A stretch of 64,000 bases of DNA. Origin: a bacterium. GTDB taxonomy: Bacteria; AUK180. The DNA lies in NCBI GenBank assembly GCA_023144005.1, contig JAGLGN010000021.1, forward strand, positions 35,941 to 99,940, read 5' to 3'. The first letter of the stretch is position 1. Each line of letters starts with the position of its first letter. Positions 47,905 through 56,508 of the stretch are shown here, in pieces. The position numbers and the translations under genes are program-made. The notes under the pieces were generated by a model. That model ran no database searches, was not told the origin of the DNA, and saw only the letters and a program-made list of their open reading frames with translations.

Positions 47905-49102
47905 TCTTTCCCCATTTAAAATATCTTGTCAGATATGTCGTTGCGCTAATGATCAGGAACGGCTCCAAAGGCATTCTATACCTGGTCTTGCCCGCTACCA
48001 GTCCATACACCAGGAGAAAAAAGATGAAGATCACAAATGAGAAAGCGATCAGGGGCTCTTTTCTGATACTGGACAATGATAGCAGAAATAGTATTATAAC
48101 AGGAAGGTATATCACACCATAGCCTATGCGAAAAAGAAACTCCGCGGGCGCAAACCCTCCGGAAAGCCCCGCTCTGGGCATTGGTTTTAATAATTCCCAT
48201 ATTCTACCTGATGCTCTTTTAAAAAATAGGAAGGGATGTGATATTATATATTTGAGCGCGAGTTTTGAGTAGTATTTACTTCTGCCGATCTCATTCATAT
48301 TTGAAAATGCCTCAAGATCGAATTTTTCGGGTTGTGTATAACCTTTTCCGGTCACTGCGCCCTCGTGATTCTCCCAGTATAGCGATATCCCGCCTTCGGT
48401 TGACACAGGAGTGTAATGATCCAGCACGATCATGTTCCTGATCCCCCATGGAAGCGTGAAGAGAATGAACGCTGCTGTCATGACGGCCGTCCTTTTGAAT
48501 GAAGCAAATTTGAATATCAGGGCTCCAATAATAATGAATAATGGAAGGAAAAAGGCGAAGCTCTTTGTAAGGGCTGCCATTGCGAAGAACAGGCCGCTGA
48601 ATATCACGGCAATGACACTATCTTCCTTCTTCTTGAAAGTCAACAGAAAGTATGTACCGAGAATCAGGTATGCGGAGAAGGTGCATTCGGTCAAAATAGC
48701 GGATGTGTAGTAAATAGATGAGGGAAATACCGCCCAAATCAATGCTCCGAGAAATGCGCCTTTTCTGCCAAGGGAATTATCAAGGATCTCATAAATGAGA
48801 AATATCGACAGAAGAGAAAGCAGTATTTGGAATATCTTCACCCAGGTGAAAGAATGAGGAATATCACCTAGAAGATATATTGTCCAAGGATACGCAGGCG
48901 GCCGATAAGCTCTTACGACCAGACCATCCTTTTGTGTGGCGCGGAACTCCCCTTCCTGGGAAAGATTCTGCGCGAATTCCACATATTGGAGGGAATCTGA
49001 ATATCTGAGCTTATTTCCGTATGCAAAAGCAAAAAACACCCGCAGGAGCGCGGCAAGAATGAGGATGAAGGCCAACGCCTTACTTCTTTCTCGCCACCAC
49101 AT
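47894..49102 (-). CDS. GT39/GT83-like integral membrane glycosyltransferase (PMT_2 family)
   Basis: 402 residues with about ten membrane spans. The first periplasmic loop carries RYSDSLQYVEFAQNL with acidic D36, the metal-site region of PMT/ArnT-type enzymes, then YRPPAYPWTIYLLG. It transfers sugars from polyprenyl-phosphate to protein or lipid acceptors in the periplasm. Upstream methyltransferase (23-nt overlap) and downstream DPM1-like gene (11-nt overlap) make a three-gene surface glycosylation unit. The acceptor is unknown. Confidence 0.85.
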   Translation of the reverse strand: MWWRERSKALAFILILAALLRVFFAFAYGNKLRYSDSLQYVEFAQNLSQEGEFRATQKDGLVVRAYRPPAYPWTIYLLGDIPHSFTWVKIFQILLSLLSIFLIYEILDNSLGRKGAFLGALIWAVFPSSIYYTSAILTECTFSAYLILGTYFLLTFKKKEDSVIAVIFSGLFFAMAALTKSFAFFLPLFIIIGALIFKFASFKRTAVMTAAFILFTLPWGIRNMIVLDHYTPVSTEGGISLYWENHEGAVTGKGYTQPEKFDLEAFSNMNEIGRSKYYSKLALKYIISHPFLFFKRASGRIWELLKPMPRAGLSGGFAPAEFLFRIGYGVIYLPVIILFLLSLSSIRKEPLIAFSFVIFIFFLLVYGLVAGKTRYRMPLEPFLIISATTYLTRYFKWGKNES

Positions 49103-49991
49103 CCATTAACCCCATTCCTCTAAGGAGGATATTTTCTTTTTTATGAAGTGAAAGAAACGCCTTGAATATCCAGATAATAAACCCGCTGTCTGTCCGAAAG
49201 AACGCTTTGATCCTGTTTAGAAAGTATTTCTTTGAAATATATCTTCTGTGCACCCTTATCTTCACTATCTCAAATCCGGCATTTTCAAGGATACGCCTGA
49301 TCGTCGTTCTGGAAAAATATACCGGATGCATCTGCATCAGGAAGGGGTATTTCCCTCGAAGGGTGCTGAATGAGAAACTCCCCGCGTCAACCGTGGATAT
49401 GAAGAGATAGCCATCTCTTTTCAATACCTTGAAGATATGAGAAAGCTCAAGAGCCGGATAATTGTAATGTTCAAAAACATCCCAGAGGCATACTGCGTCG
49501 AAGGCCTCATTCCGCTCATCGGATACTTTCTCCAAGGGTTCGTTGAATATTTTTGCCGTTACTTTTTGTGATGCAATGCCTGAGGCCCATTTAGAAAGCT
49601 CCAGGCCTGTAGCAGAATAACCCTCCTTCTCAAGCATTGAGAGAAAGATCCCCGTATATGACCCGATCTCAAAGACCTTTGCATTTTTCTTAAGATGATT
49701 TTTTAAAAGTTCTAAATATGAATTAAAGGTGAGCCGTCTTTCGTTTTCTTTCTCAAGGTATATCGGGTCTTCGGTCTCCTTATAAAGATCAATAAGCTTA
49801 TCCTGATCTATGATCGGGAATTGATAGATCATGCCACAGGTTAGGCACTTGTAGATGTTATTATATTCCGCCAATCCCTCTGATGTGCAATTAAATGAGA
49901 TGGCATTAACCCTTTTCCCGGCAGTTGCCTTGTATAGAAGCTTTCTATTGGAAGAATCGCATAAGGGACAATTTCTGATATCTGTAATCAT
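49080..49991 (-). CDS. Class I methyltransferase with N-terminal zinc ribbon
   Basis: 303 residues. N-terminal CPLC (8-11) and CLTC (49-52) form a zinc-ribbon-like pair of knuckles, then the SAM motif FEIGSYTGIFLSML near 107-120. WDVFEHY and a GYLFIST strand follow. This domain order is typical of surface-polysaccharide or natural-product sugar methyltransferases (Methyltransf_23 type). There is no Shine-Dalgarno sequence; the ATG lies 8 nt after a TAAAAT -10 box with TTGCTC 17 bp upstream, so the mRNA is probably leaderless or nearly so. First gene of the three-gene glycosylation unit. Confidence 0.88.
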   Translation of the reverse strand: MITDIRNCPLCDSSNRKLLYKATAGKRVNAISFNCTSEGLAEYNNIYKCLTCGMIYQFPIIDQDKLIDLYKETEDPIYLEKENERRLTFNSYLELLKNHLKKNAKVFEIGSYTGIFLSMLEKEGYSATGLELSKWASGIASQKVTAKIFNEPLEKVSDERNEAFDAVCLWDVFEHYNYPALELSHIFKVLKRDGYLFISTVDAGSFSFSTLRGKYPFLMQMHPVYFSRTTIRRILENAGFEIVKIRVHRRYISKKYFLNRIKAFFRTDSGFIIWIFKAFLSLHKKENILLRGMGLMDVVARKK

Positions 49992-49999
49992 GATAGAAG

Positions 50000-50028
50000 A
50001 TTTTACAATATTTTTTAATGTAGAGCAA
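50000..50028 (-). promoter_or_regulatory. Promoter of the glycosylation unit, near-leaderless
   Basis: On the minus strand TTGCTC (50023-50028), 17 bp, TAAAAT (50000-50005), then 8 nt to ATG 49991. It abuts the terminator hairpin of the preceding barrel gene (50031-50050). Confidence 0.5.
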
Positions 50029-50030
50029 GC

Positions 50031-50050
50031 GGGAGGGCAGACGCCCTCCC
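50031..50050 (-). terminator. GC-rich hairpin after the barrel gene
   Basis: Perfect 8-bp stem GGGAGGGC/GCCCTCCC with an AGAC loop, 17 nt past the barrel stop (50068). There is no uninterrupted U tract directly after the stem, but the following DNA is T/A rich. It is the same type of stem as at 57801-57820. Confidence 0.6.
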
Positions 50051-50067
50051 GGTGTTATGAACTTATC

Positions 50068-51576
50068 TTATCTGATAAGATAGGTTAAAGCGAACTTATG
50101 GGTCATGGTCCTCGCGACATCGACATTCATCGTACCACTCATCAAAGCACCCATCGGAAGCAGAGTTTTGATGAAGTTGGGATCATTCTCGTCGAGGTAT
50201 GTTCCAACGGTCAGCTTGTAATTTAATGAAATGCCGTCAGCAATATCATAGAAGAAAGAGAAGATAAATGCATTATTGGAAAGTCCTAAGAGATTGGAAA
50301 GTTTCATCTCACTTTCGTATGATGTGTAAACGGGATCTGAAGACCATGCGTACTGCTCTTCTAGCATACTGCCTGAAACATTCAATCTCTGATAGCCGAT
50401 GTTTACCCTTACGGTATCTGAAAGTTTGAAAACACCACCGGAACGGAATATCCAGATAAGGCCCTTAAGTGACATATTCCCGGTGATCTCCTGGCCAGCA
50501 GGAGGAGGTGAAGTGTAGGTAACAGAATCAATGCTTCCAGAGGGTAGCATGATAAGAAAGTCAGCCGCCAATTCAAAGAACTTATCCCTGAACCAGAATC
50601 CCGGCGCGATATTGATAAGGTTTACAGAACCGTTGATCGCCGGTGGAAATTTTACTGTTGCGTATTCCATCTCCACTTCCGGAACGAAATGATCGAATAC
50701 AAAAGCAAGTCCGAGTGTGAGCTTCGGGCTGGAAATGAGCCTTACAATACCGTTGAGCCTGAAGCCGTTATAAGTGATATGCGTACGGGGATAATTATCA
50801 AGGTCATCTGTCCAATATTCGACCAAAGTAGATCCGTTCCAACTTTTATTGGAGGTCTCTCTCGCGGTAGCGGAAAGATTGGACATCTGGAATGAAAGTC
50901 CGCCGATGAGCTGGTTAAGATGGAAGATAACCCCCGCGCCGAATTGTATCTCGCTGATAGAGATCTCCATTTCATTTTCCCAGTTGCCTGTAATTCCGTT
51001 CTCATCTTTTGTGATACTTGATTCAAAATTGGTAAAGGTCTCATTAAAAAGATTGAACATGAGGCCGACGCCCATCATTTCGGAAAATGCAAAACCGATC
51101 TTAAGGCCGAGGTCTATTGGAAAGCCATTCTTAAGTGAGAGCTCATCGTCGTCACTCCACCAATCGGTGTTCGGTGAGGTCATGTCATAGTCATTAAATC
51201 GATTTTGCTCAGTCTTTACGCTTTGAATGGGTGCCGCGAATCTCAAGGATGCCGCCAATGGGCCGAATCTCATTCTGCCCTTGAGAACAGGCGTGATATT
51301 GGATGCTTTGTCCTTATTTTGAGTATCATACTGTGCGGTTGCCCCGGTTGAGTTGTAATAAGTGTAAAACTCAGACATCTTTGTGGTGTTGGTCCCATAA
51401 TCAAAGTCAAGCTTGAATTCACCGCCGCCGGGGTAAAAAGCCGCTGCCGCGGGAAGGAATTCCGCATCATTCCAAGGGTCTCTTACCGCAACTGACGCAC
51501 CGCCGAGATCGCCGGTGTCCGCAAATGTTCCCACAACAAAGAAAAGTGCGAGAACCAAGATAAGCAATTTTTTCAT
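50068..51576 (-). CDS. Outer membrane beta-barrel protein (OmpP1/FadL or PorV-like)
   Basis: 502 residues. Signal peptide 1-19 (LVLALFFVVGTFA). The mature N terminus DLGGASVAVRDPWNDAEF... PAAAAFYPGG echoes the GGA..AV.D..N....NP hatch motif of the FadL/PorV family. The remainder is a run of alternating amphipathic strands rich in aromatic residues and glycine, with acidic loop segments. Shine-Dalgarno GGAGGC is 7 nt before ATG 51576. It has its own promoter (51613-51641) and a terminator hairpin. Function: transport of hydrophobic substrates, or a structural barrel; not decidable. Confidence 0.75.
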   Translation of the reverse strand: MKKLLILVLALFFVVGTFADTGDLGGASVAVRDPWNDAEFLPAAAAFYPGGGEFKLDFDYGTNTTKMSEFYTYYNSTGATAQYDTQNKDKASNITPVLKGRMRFGPLAASLRFAAPIQSVKTEQNRFNDYDMTSPNTDWWSDDDELSLKNGFPIDLGLKIGFAFSEMMGVGLMFNLFNETFTNFESSITKDENGITGNWENEMEISISEIQFGAGVIFHLNQLIGGLSFQMSNLSATARETSNKSWNGSTLVEYWTDDLDNYPRTHITYNGFRLNGIVRLISSPKLTLGLAFVFDHFVPEVEMEYATVKFPPAINGSVNLINIAPGFWFRDKFFELAADFLIMLPSGSIDSVTYTSPPPAGQEITGNMSLKGLIWIFRSGGVFKLSDTVRVNIGYQRLNVSGSMLEEQYAWSSDPVYTSYESEMKLSNLLGLSNNAFIFSFFYDIADGISLNYKLTVGTYLDENDPNFIKTLLPMGALMSGTMNVDVARTMTHKFALTYLIR

Positions 51577-51612
51577 AGTGCCTCCATAGCGTTCTAATTA
51601 AACAACTATCTC

Positions 51613-51641
51613 ATTATAATACATATCCGCAGGAAAATCAA
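51613..51641 (-). promoter_or_regulatory. Promoter of the barrel gene
   Basis: On the minus strand TTGATT (51636-51641), 17 bp, TATAAT (51613-51618). Divergent from the TolC gene promoter at 51680-51708. Confidence 0.6.
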
Positions 51642-51679
51642 ATTATTGGTTATCCGCGCAATCACGCGCAATCAATTAA

Positions 51680-51708
51680 TTGACTGAAAGAGAACCTTTT
51701 GATAAAAT
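51680..51708 (+). promoter_or_regulatory. Promoter of the second TolC operon, leaderless start
   Basis: TTGACT (51680-51685), 17 bp, TAAAAT (51703-51708), then 5 nt (ataag) to ATG 51714. The same 5-nt gap as for the TolC gene at 18075. Confidence 0.6.
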
Positions 51709-51713
51709 ATAAG

Positions 51714-52985
51714 ATGGGCAAAAAACTTGCTATCTACCTGATCGGAATGTTGGTTTATCTTATTCCTTATGGTGAGAGCACATTCTTTCAAGGCTTTTCC
51801 AATTATCTGATACGATCTCAGGAACACCGGCAGTGGAAGTTATCTATGGAAAAGGCCCCTTTTGAAAGAAAAGAGATAAAAAGCGCCAGCCTCCCTCATT
51901 TTTCATATGAGGCAAGAATGAAGAAATACAGCGGGGTATTTGATATCTCCGATGCTGAGATCGAGTATCTCAATCTCTCCTTTGATGCCGATATCAATCT
52001 CTCCAGAAACATTGAAACTTCCTTCACCCTTGTGCAGAATGTTTATTCAGGGGAAAAGATATACGATACGCTCCGCTTGCACGATCTCAGGGTAATTTCA
52101 TTGAAGATGCAAGAGGATGGTGTGCAGCTGAGTGTATTTTCTGAATATGTGAAGGCTCTGCAGAGGATCAAAAAAGCCTTCCTGCTCTGGAAGATGAAGG
52201 AGAACGAGCAGAAGCAGATCGCGGAAGAAGCGAGGGCCGCCTCGCTCAGCCATTCATCAAGATCCGCAAAATACAGAATACTTCACCTTCAAGAGCGTAT
52301 CAATAACAAGGAGGGGAAATACTATTTTCTGCAATATGGCCAATTAGAGAGAGAATTTCTAAAAAATAGCGGCATTACGGATTTACCTGATATCCCGGGC
52401 AAATTCAATTTCTCTGATGTTCCCGATACCCTTTCACCGGCGATCGGCCTATTGGAAAATGAGCTGGAAGCAATTGATATAAAGCAGCGATTGAACAGTG
52501 ATGATTTTAAACCCACCATAGACCTGTTCTTTACTTACGGGCTTAACGATAATGATCTTTGGATCTTTGAAGACGGATATGTTGCGGGAATGATATTCAA
52601 GTGGAATATCTTCGACGGCTTTCTTTATAAAAGCAGAAATCTGCAATTGGAAAGAGACAAGGAGCTTATTAAGCAGCGTCTTCTGGAAAAACGTGAGGAT
52701 GCTCTTATACGCTCCGAGGAGATAAAAGATCTGCTTATTGATCTGCAGGGCATCCTAGGTGACACTTCGGAAATAATTGAGATCATGGGTTCGCAATTAG
52801 AAGATAAACGGAATGAACTCAATAATGCCGAGATCTCTATGACGGTTTTCCTGGCCATCGAACACAGATTGCTTGAGTATGAGCTTCTTCTTGCGGAAAA
52901 GCAGGAGAATTATCTCCTTTTGGTGTGTGAATATCTGTCCATAAACGGTTTTAAGGGCAGTTTGGAGAGTTATTTCAATGAGTAA
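51714..52985 (+). CDS. TolC-like outer membrane protein, divergent
   Basis: 423 residues from ATG 51714 (an in-frame ATG at 51699 overlaps the promoter and is unlikely). Signal peptide 1-19 (IYLIGMLVYLIPYGES). Two long alpha-helical hairpins follow (for example VKALQRIKKAFLLWKMKENE and LNNAEISMTVFLAIEHRLLE). It shares the TolC helical layout but has weak local similarity to the 18075 protein. It leads a TolC / MFP / permease / CapK-like / GNAT operon, and its 3' end overlaps the adaptor gene by 8 nt. Confidence 0.7.
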   Translation: MGKKLAIYLIGMLVYLIPYGESTFFQGFSNYLIRSQEHRQWKLSMEKAPFERKEIKSASLPHFSYEARMKKYSGVFDISDAEIEYLNLSFDADINLSRNIETSFTLVQNVYSGEKIYDTLRLHDLRVISLKMQEDGVQLSVFSEYVKALQRIKKAFLLWKMKENEQKQIAEEARAASLSHSSRSAKYRILHLQERINNKEGKYYFLQYGQLEREFLKNSGITDLPDIPGKFNFSDVPDTLSPAIGLLENELEAIDIKQRLNSDDFKPTIDLFFTYGLNDNDLWIFEDGYVAGMIFKWNIFDGFLYKSRNLQLERDKELIKQRLLEKREDALIRSEEIKDLLIDLQGILGDTSEIIEIMGSQLEDKRNELNNAEISMTVFLAIEHRLLEYELLLAEKQENYLLLVCEYLSINGFKGSLESYFNE

Positions 52986-54072
52986 AACTTCAATAATATG
53001 GATTACTGCCATATTGGCTATAATTGTTCTGAGTGCCTTATTCTTTCCCCGCGCGAAGATGGAAGTGTATATGCAGCGGATAAGCCGGGGGGATATTGTA
53101 AATGAATTGTCTTTCTCCGGAATGATAAAACCCATCAGGGAGGAGAACTTCTTTTTTACCTTTGAAGAAGGGACCGTAATCCATCTTTCACGATTGGGTA
53201 ATGATGTGGCAAAGGACAGTTATCTTTTCAGGATCCAGAGCCGTCCGGCGAAAAATAAGTTGGACCTTGCGCAGCTGGATATGGAAAGAAGCAGATTCGC
53301 CATGAAAACAGCACATAGCGAATTTACCAGAAGCAGAGAATTATTTGCTTCAAATTCCATTTCAAAATCCACTCTCAACAGCGCGGATAATTTCTATATG
53401 CAGGCAAAAGCCGTCTGGAAGAGCTCAGAGTTGGTTTACAATGAGTTAAAGAACAGATTGAAAGACCTTTCCCCGCAGGCGCCGTTTTCATGTAAAGTGA
53501 CCGATGTCAATTTGATAGATGGCCAGAAGATCTATCAGCATCAGAAGATAATGACGATTTCCTCTAAAAACGACTTTTATATAGAGGGATTTCTATCAGA
53601 GTACGATAGAGCAAGGGTGAAAGTGGGATTGGAAGTTGAGATTCAGATCCTTTATTCCGATGGCCTTGTACTGGCCGGGGTCGTGGATTCCGTTTCATCT
53701 TCTCCGGTGCAGGAAGGCCAATTTTTTGGGCAATACCGTATCCGAATTCAGCCCCAGGGTGAGTTGAAAGACCCCCTTTTCTATGCAGAGTGCGGAGTTG
53801 TCGCAAGGTTACAGAGCTTTAATGATGTTACAATGATCCCGGCCCGTTCGCTTCTTCTAAAGGACGGGAAGAAATATATTTATGGTGTGAAGAAGAACAG
53901 GGCATACCTGATCCCCGTAACCCCGGAAGCTGTGGTCCGGGGAATAGCCGTATTGAAGGACCCTCTGGAGTATACGAAAGTAGTTCTTGATCCGGAGAGC
54001 TCTTTTGATACATTCAAAGAGAAGGTCCGGGTAAAAGAAAAGAAGGAAAATGAGATCAAGGGATTATTATGA
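52978..54072 (+). CDS. Periplasmic adaptor (membrane fusion protein)
   Basis: 364 residues. N-terminal anchor (5-23, IIWITAILAIIVLSALF), then an MFP layout: first lipoyl half near EEGTVIHLSRLGNDVAKDS, helical hairpin about 90-150, second lipoyl half SPQAPFSCKVTDVNLIDGQ, and the beta-barrel with YDRARVKVGLEVEIQI. It starts inside the TolC gene and overlaps the permease gene by 23 nt. It is the second MFP of the window, not closely similar to the one at 20222. Confidence 0.85.
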   Translation: MSKTSIIWITAILAIIVLSALFFPRAKMEVYMQRISRGDIVNELSFSGMIKPIREENFFFTFEEGTVIHLSRLGNDVAKDSYLFRIQSRPAKNKLDLAQLDMERSRFAMKTAHSEFTRSRELFASNSISKSTLNSADNFYMQAKAVWKSSELVYNELKNRLKDLSPQAPFSCKVTDVNLIDGQKIYQHQKIMTISSKNDFYIEGFLSEYDRARVKVGLEVEIQILYSDGLVLAGVVDSVSSSPVQEGQFFGQYRIRIQPQGELKDPLFYAECGVVARLQSFNDVTMIPARSLLLKDGKKYIYGVKKNRAYLIPVTPEAVVRGIAVLKDPLEYTKVVLDPESSFDTFKEKVRVKEKKENEIKGLL

Positions 54073-55252
54073 GATAATAGGGGAAACCCTTAAGCAGAAC
54101 CCTCTGCGTTCCTTTTTGACGGTTCTCAGCATAATCATCGGTGTATTCAGCATCATCCTCCTGTCCGCGGTCAGCCATGCCGCGAGGGGACAAGTCCTCG
54201 CCTCTGTTGAGAAGATCGGCTCCAAGCTGATCTTTGTACTTCCGGGAAAAGCAAATAGCATTACCCAGTTCAGAAGAAGCAGTATTTATCTGAACTCGGA
54301 GACGGTGAAAAGATTAGAACGAATACCCGGTATTTCCGGAATGGTTCCCCAGTCAGCAACATCAGCCACCATTTCTTATAAGGATAAGAACCTCAATACC
54401 TATGTATATGGCGTCACTCCGAATTTCCTTTCGGTGAGAGAGTATAAGATGCTCAAGGGATACAGTTTTGATCCGGGTAATCCGCATACCACGGAGAATG
54501 TGTGCATCTTGGGTAATAATGTGTATAAAGAGTTGTACGATGGAGAAGAACTTGTAGGAAAATCGCTTTATATCGGTCCTCGCGGTTCGCTTTGCCGTAT
54601 CATAGGGATTCTAGCTGAGAAGGGCCAGAATATGACGGTTGACCAGGATGACCGTATATATGTTCCTCTTTCTTACTTCCAGAAGAAGCTCTTTATTTCG
54701 GATGAGATCGGGTTGATATATGTGAAGGTCAAGGAAGAGAAGAATATCAAGCTGATAAAATCGCTTATTAAAACTGAACTGGAAGACCAATACGGCAAGG
54801 ATAGCGAGAATTTTAATGTTAAAAGCCAGAGCGAACTCTTGGAGTCTCTTGGAGTCATTTCCGACACATTTACCACTCTTATACTGATGGTGGCGCTTAT
54901 ATCGCTCATCGTGGGTGGAATAGGCATCATGAACATCATGCTCATTTCCGTGAATGAAAGGACCAAGGAGATCGGGATCAGAAAATCAGTCGGGGCACAG
55001 CGTTCTCATATAGAGTTTCAATTTCTTCTTGAAGCTGTCGTATTGACGGGTTTGGGCGGTATCTTCGGCATTGTCCTCGCTTATCTTGCTGGCGGCTTTC
55101 TCGCACTTTTTCTTTCGTGGAAGATGTATTTCCCCCCGGAAATAACAGCTTTAGCATTTATTGTCAGCGTTGTAATAGGTTTGGTATTCGGGTATTTTCC
55201 CGCCAGAAGGGCTGCGCGTATACCACCGGCTGAAACATTGAGGGAATTATGA
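54050..55252 (+). CDS. MacB-like ABC permease without an adjacent ATPase gene
   Basis: 400 residues. N-terminal TM after NPLRSFLTVLSIIIGVFSII, MacB core domain of about 200 residues, and the C-terminal triple-span module GGIGIMNIMLISVNERTKEIG with GIRKSVGA and a C-terminal PARRAARIPPAETLREL. It overlaps the adaptor by 23 nt and the CapK-like gene by ATGA. No ATP-binding subunit is encoded in this operon, so it must borrow one: the only candidate in this window is the ATPase at 21363. Confidence 0.88.
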   Translation: MRSRDYYEIIGETLKQNPLRSFLTVLSIIIGVFSIILLSAVSHAARGQVLASVEKIGSKLIFVLPGKANSITQFRRSSIYLNSETVKRLERIPGISGMVPQSATSATISYKDKNLNTYVYGVTPNFLSVREYKMLKGYSFDPGNPHTTENVCILGNNVYKELYDGEELVGKSLYIGPRGSLCRIIGILAEKGQNMTVDQDDRIYVPLSYFQKKLFISDEIGLIYVKVKEEKNIKLIKSLIKTELEDQYGKDSENFNVKSQSELLESLGVISDTFTTLILMVALISLIVGGIGIMNIMLISVNERTKEIGIRKSVGAQRSHIEFQFLLEAVVLTGLGGIFGIVLAYLAGGFLALFLSWKMYFPPEITALAFIVSVVIGLVFGYFPARRAARIPPAETLREL

Positions 55253-56508
55253 TATTAAAAATATTTTTGGAAAAAAAGAAGCTGTTTACGATGTCCGGTG
55301 AAAAATTGCAGCGGTATCAATTCAAAAAGATCCGTAAACTACTGAAACGGGCGAGATCACATTCTCCTTATTATAGTGATCTTCTGAAGGGTGTTTCTAT
55401 TGACGGTATCGATTCCGTTGAGAAACTTCAAACCGTCCCTATTTTGACGAAAGAACTTTTAAGGGAAAATATCGATCGGATAGGGGTTTCCGGAGATGGC
55501 GCGATCGGTGTTTCAACCTCGGGTTCTTCGGGCGAACCCGTAAGGATATTGAAATCAAAACGCAGTGTCATAAGAACTCTTATCACAGGTCATCCTTTTT
55601 TTGTTTCGCGCTACACCGGATTGCGGATAAATAAGACCGCGCTGGTATTGATATGGGGAGATAACTCCGTGGAGACCCTCTTTTCAAATCCGCTTGAGAA
55701 ATACTTGAAAACGGAGAAGGTTCTGATAAATGTTATGGATCCCATTGAGGATGTCGTCTCTGAATTATTGAAAGAAAAACCGGATATGATAATTACATAT
55801 CCCTCGATGTTGAGAAATATTGCATCGGAGTTTGAGGCCCGTGGCATTAGGCCGGATTTTGTGAAATTGATAGTGCTGAGCGCGGAATTGGCGACTCCAT
55901 CCTATATAGGAAAATATGAGGATTTCTTCAGCTGCCTGATCTTAAGCGCCTATATCTCTACTGAGACGGGGATGATGGCGATAGATAAGCCGGATCACTC
56001 AAATATGTACATAGTGGGAGATAATGCATTCCTTGAAGTCCTCAAAGACGGTAAGCCCGTCTGGGAGGAAGAGGGTGATATTGTTGTTACGGAACTCAAT
56101 AATTTCGCCATGCCTATGATCAGGTACTCCGGGCTTTGCGATAAAGGCATCCTTACTCGTGACAGCGAGGGCCGCAGGGCATTAAAGGTCATTACCGGCC
56201 GACAGATACAAGACCTTATCAGTGCCGGGGGAAAACATATTTCCGCATTTTACGCGACCGAGATAATAGAGGGAATTCCGGGTATTAAAAAGTTCCGTAT
56301 CGTGCAGCGTGATGTGAATAGCATATTCGTAGAGTTGATCTCTGAGAAGAAGCAGGGGCTTCTACCGGGTGAAGAAACATATGAACTGATCAGGTCTGAA
56401 TTTGAGAAGGTGCTGGGAAATTCATGTAAATTGGAAATTAAACTTTGTGATCTTATTAAGACCGAGCATGATGACGGTACTTTTGATGTGGTGCGCCGGG
56501 ATTTTTAA
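55249..56508 (+). CDS. CapK/PaaK-like adenylate-forming enzyme
   Basis: 419 residues, coenzyme A ligase/CapK superfamily. The N terminus RARSHSPYYSDLLKGV and the AMP-binding P-loop STSGSSGEP (89-97) are diagnostic; downstream, SAYISTETGMMA corresponds to the A5 motif and LKVITGRQIQDL to the A8 region. It lacks the full C-terminal domain of phenylacetate-CoA ligase, in line with CapK-like proteins of surface polysaccharide loci. It overlaps the permease gene by ATGA, so it is part of the exporter operon and may activate a carboxylic acid cargo. The substrate is unknown. Confidence 0.8.
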   Translation: MILKIFLEKKKLFTMSGEKLQRYQFKKIRKLLKRARSHSPYYSDLLKGVSIDGIDSVEKLQTVPILTKELLRENIDRIGVSGDGAIGVSTSGSSGEPVRILKSKRSVIRTLITGHPFFVSRYTGLRINKTALVLIWGDNSVETLFSNPLEKYLKTEKVLINVMDPIEDVVSELLKEKPDMIITYPSMLRNIASEFEARGIRPDFVKLIVLSAELATPSYIGKYEDFFSCLILSAYISTETGMMAIDKPDHSNMYIVGDNAFLEVLKDGKPVWEEEGDIVVTELNNFAMPMIRYSGLCDKGILTRDSEGRRALKVITGRQIQDLISAGGKHISAFYATEIIEGIPGIKKFRIVQRDVNSIFVELISEKKQGLLPGEETYELIRSEFEKVLGNSCKLEIKLCDLIKTEHDDGTFDVVRRDF

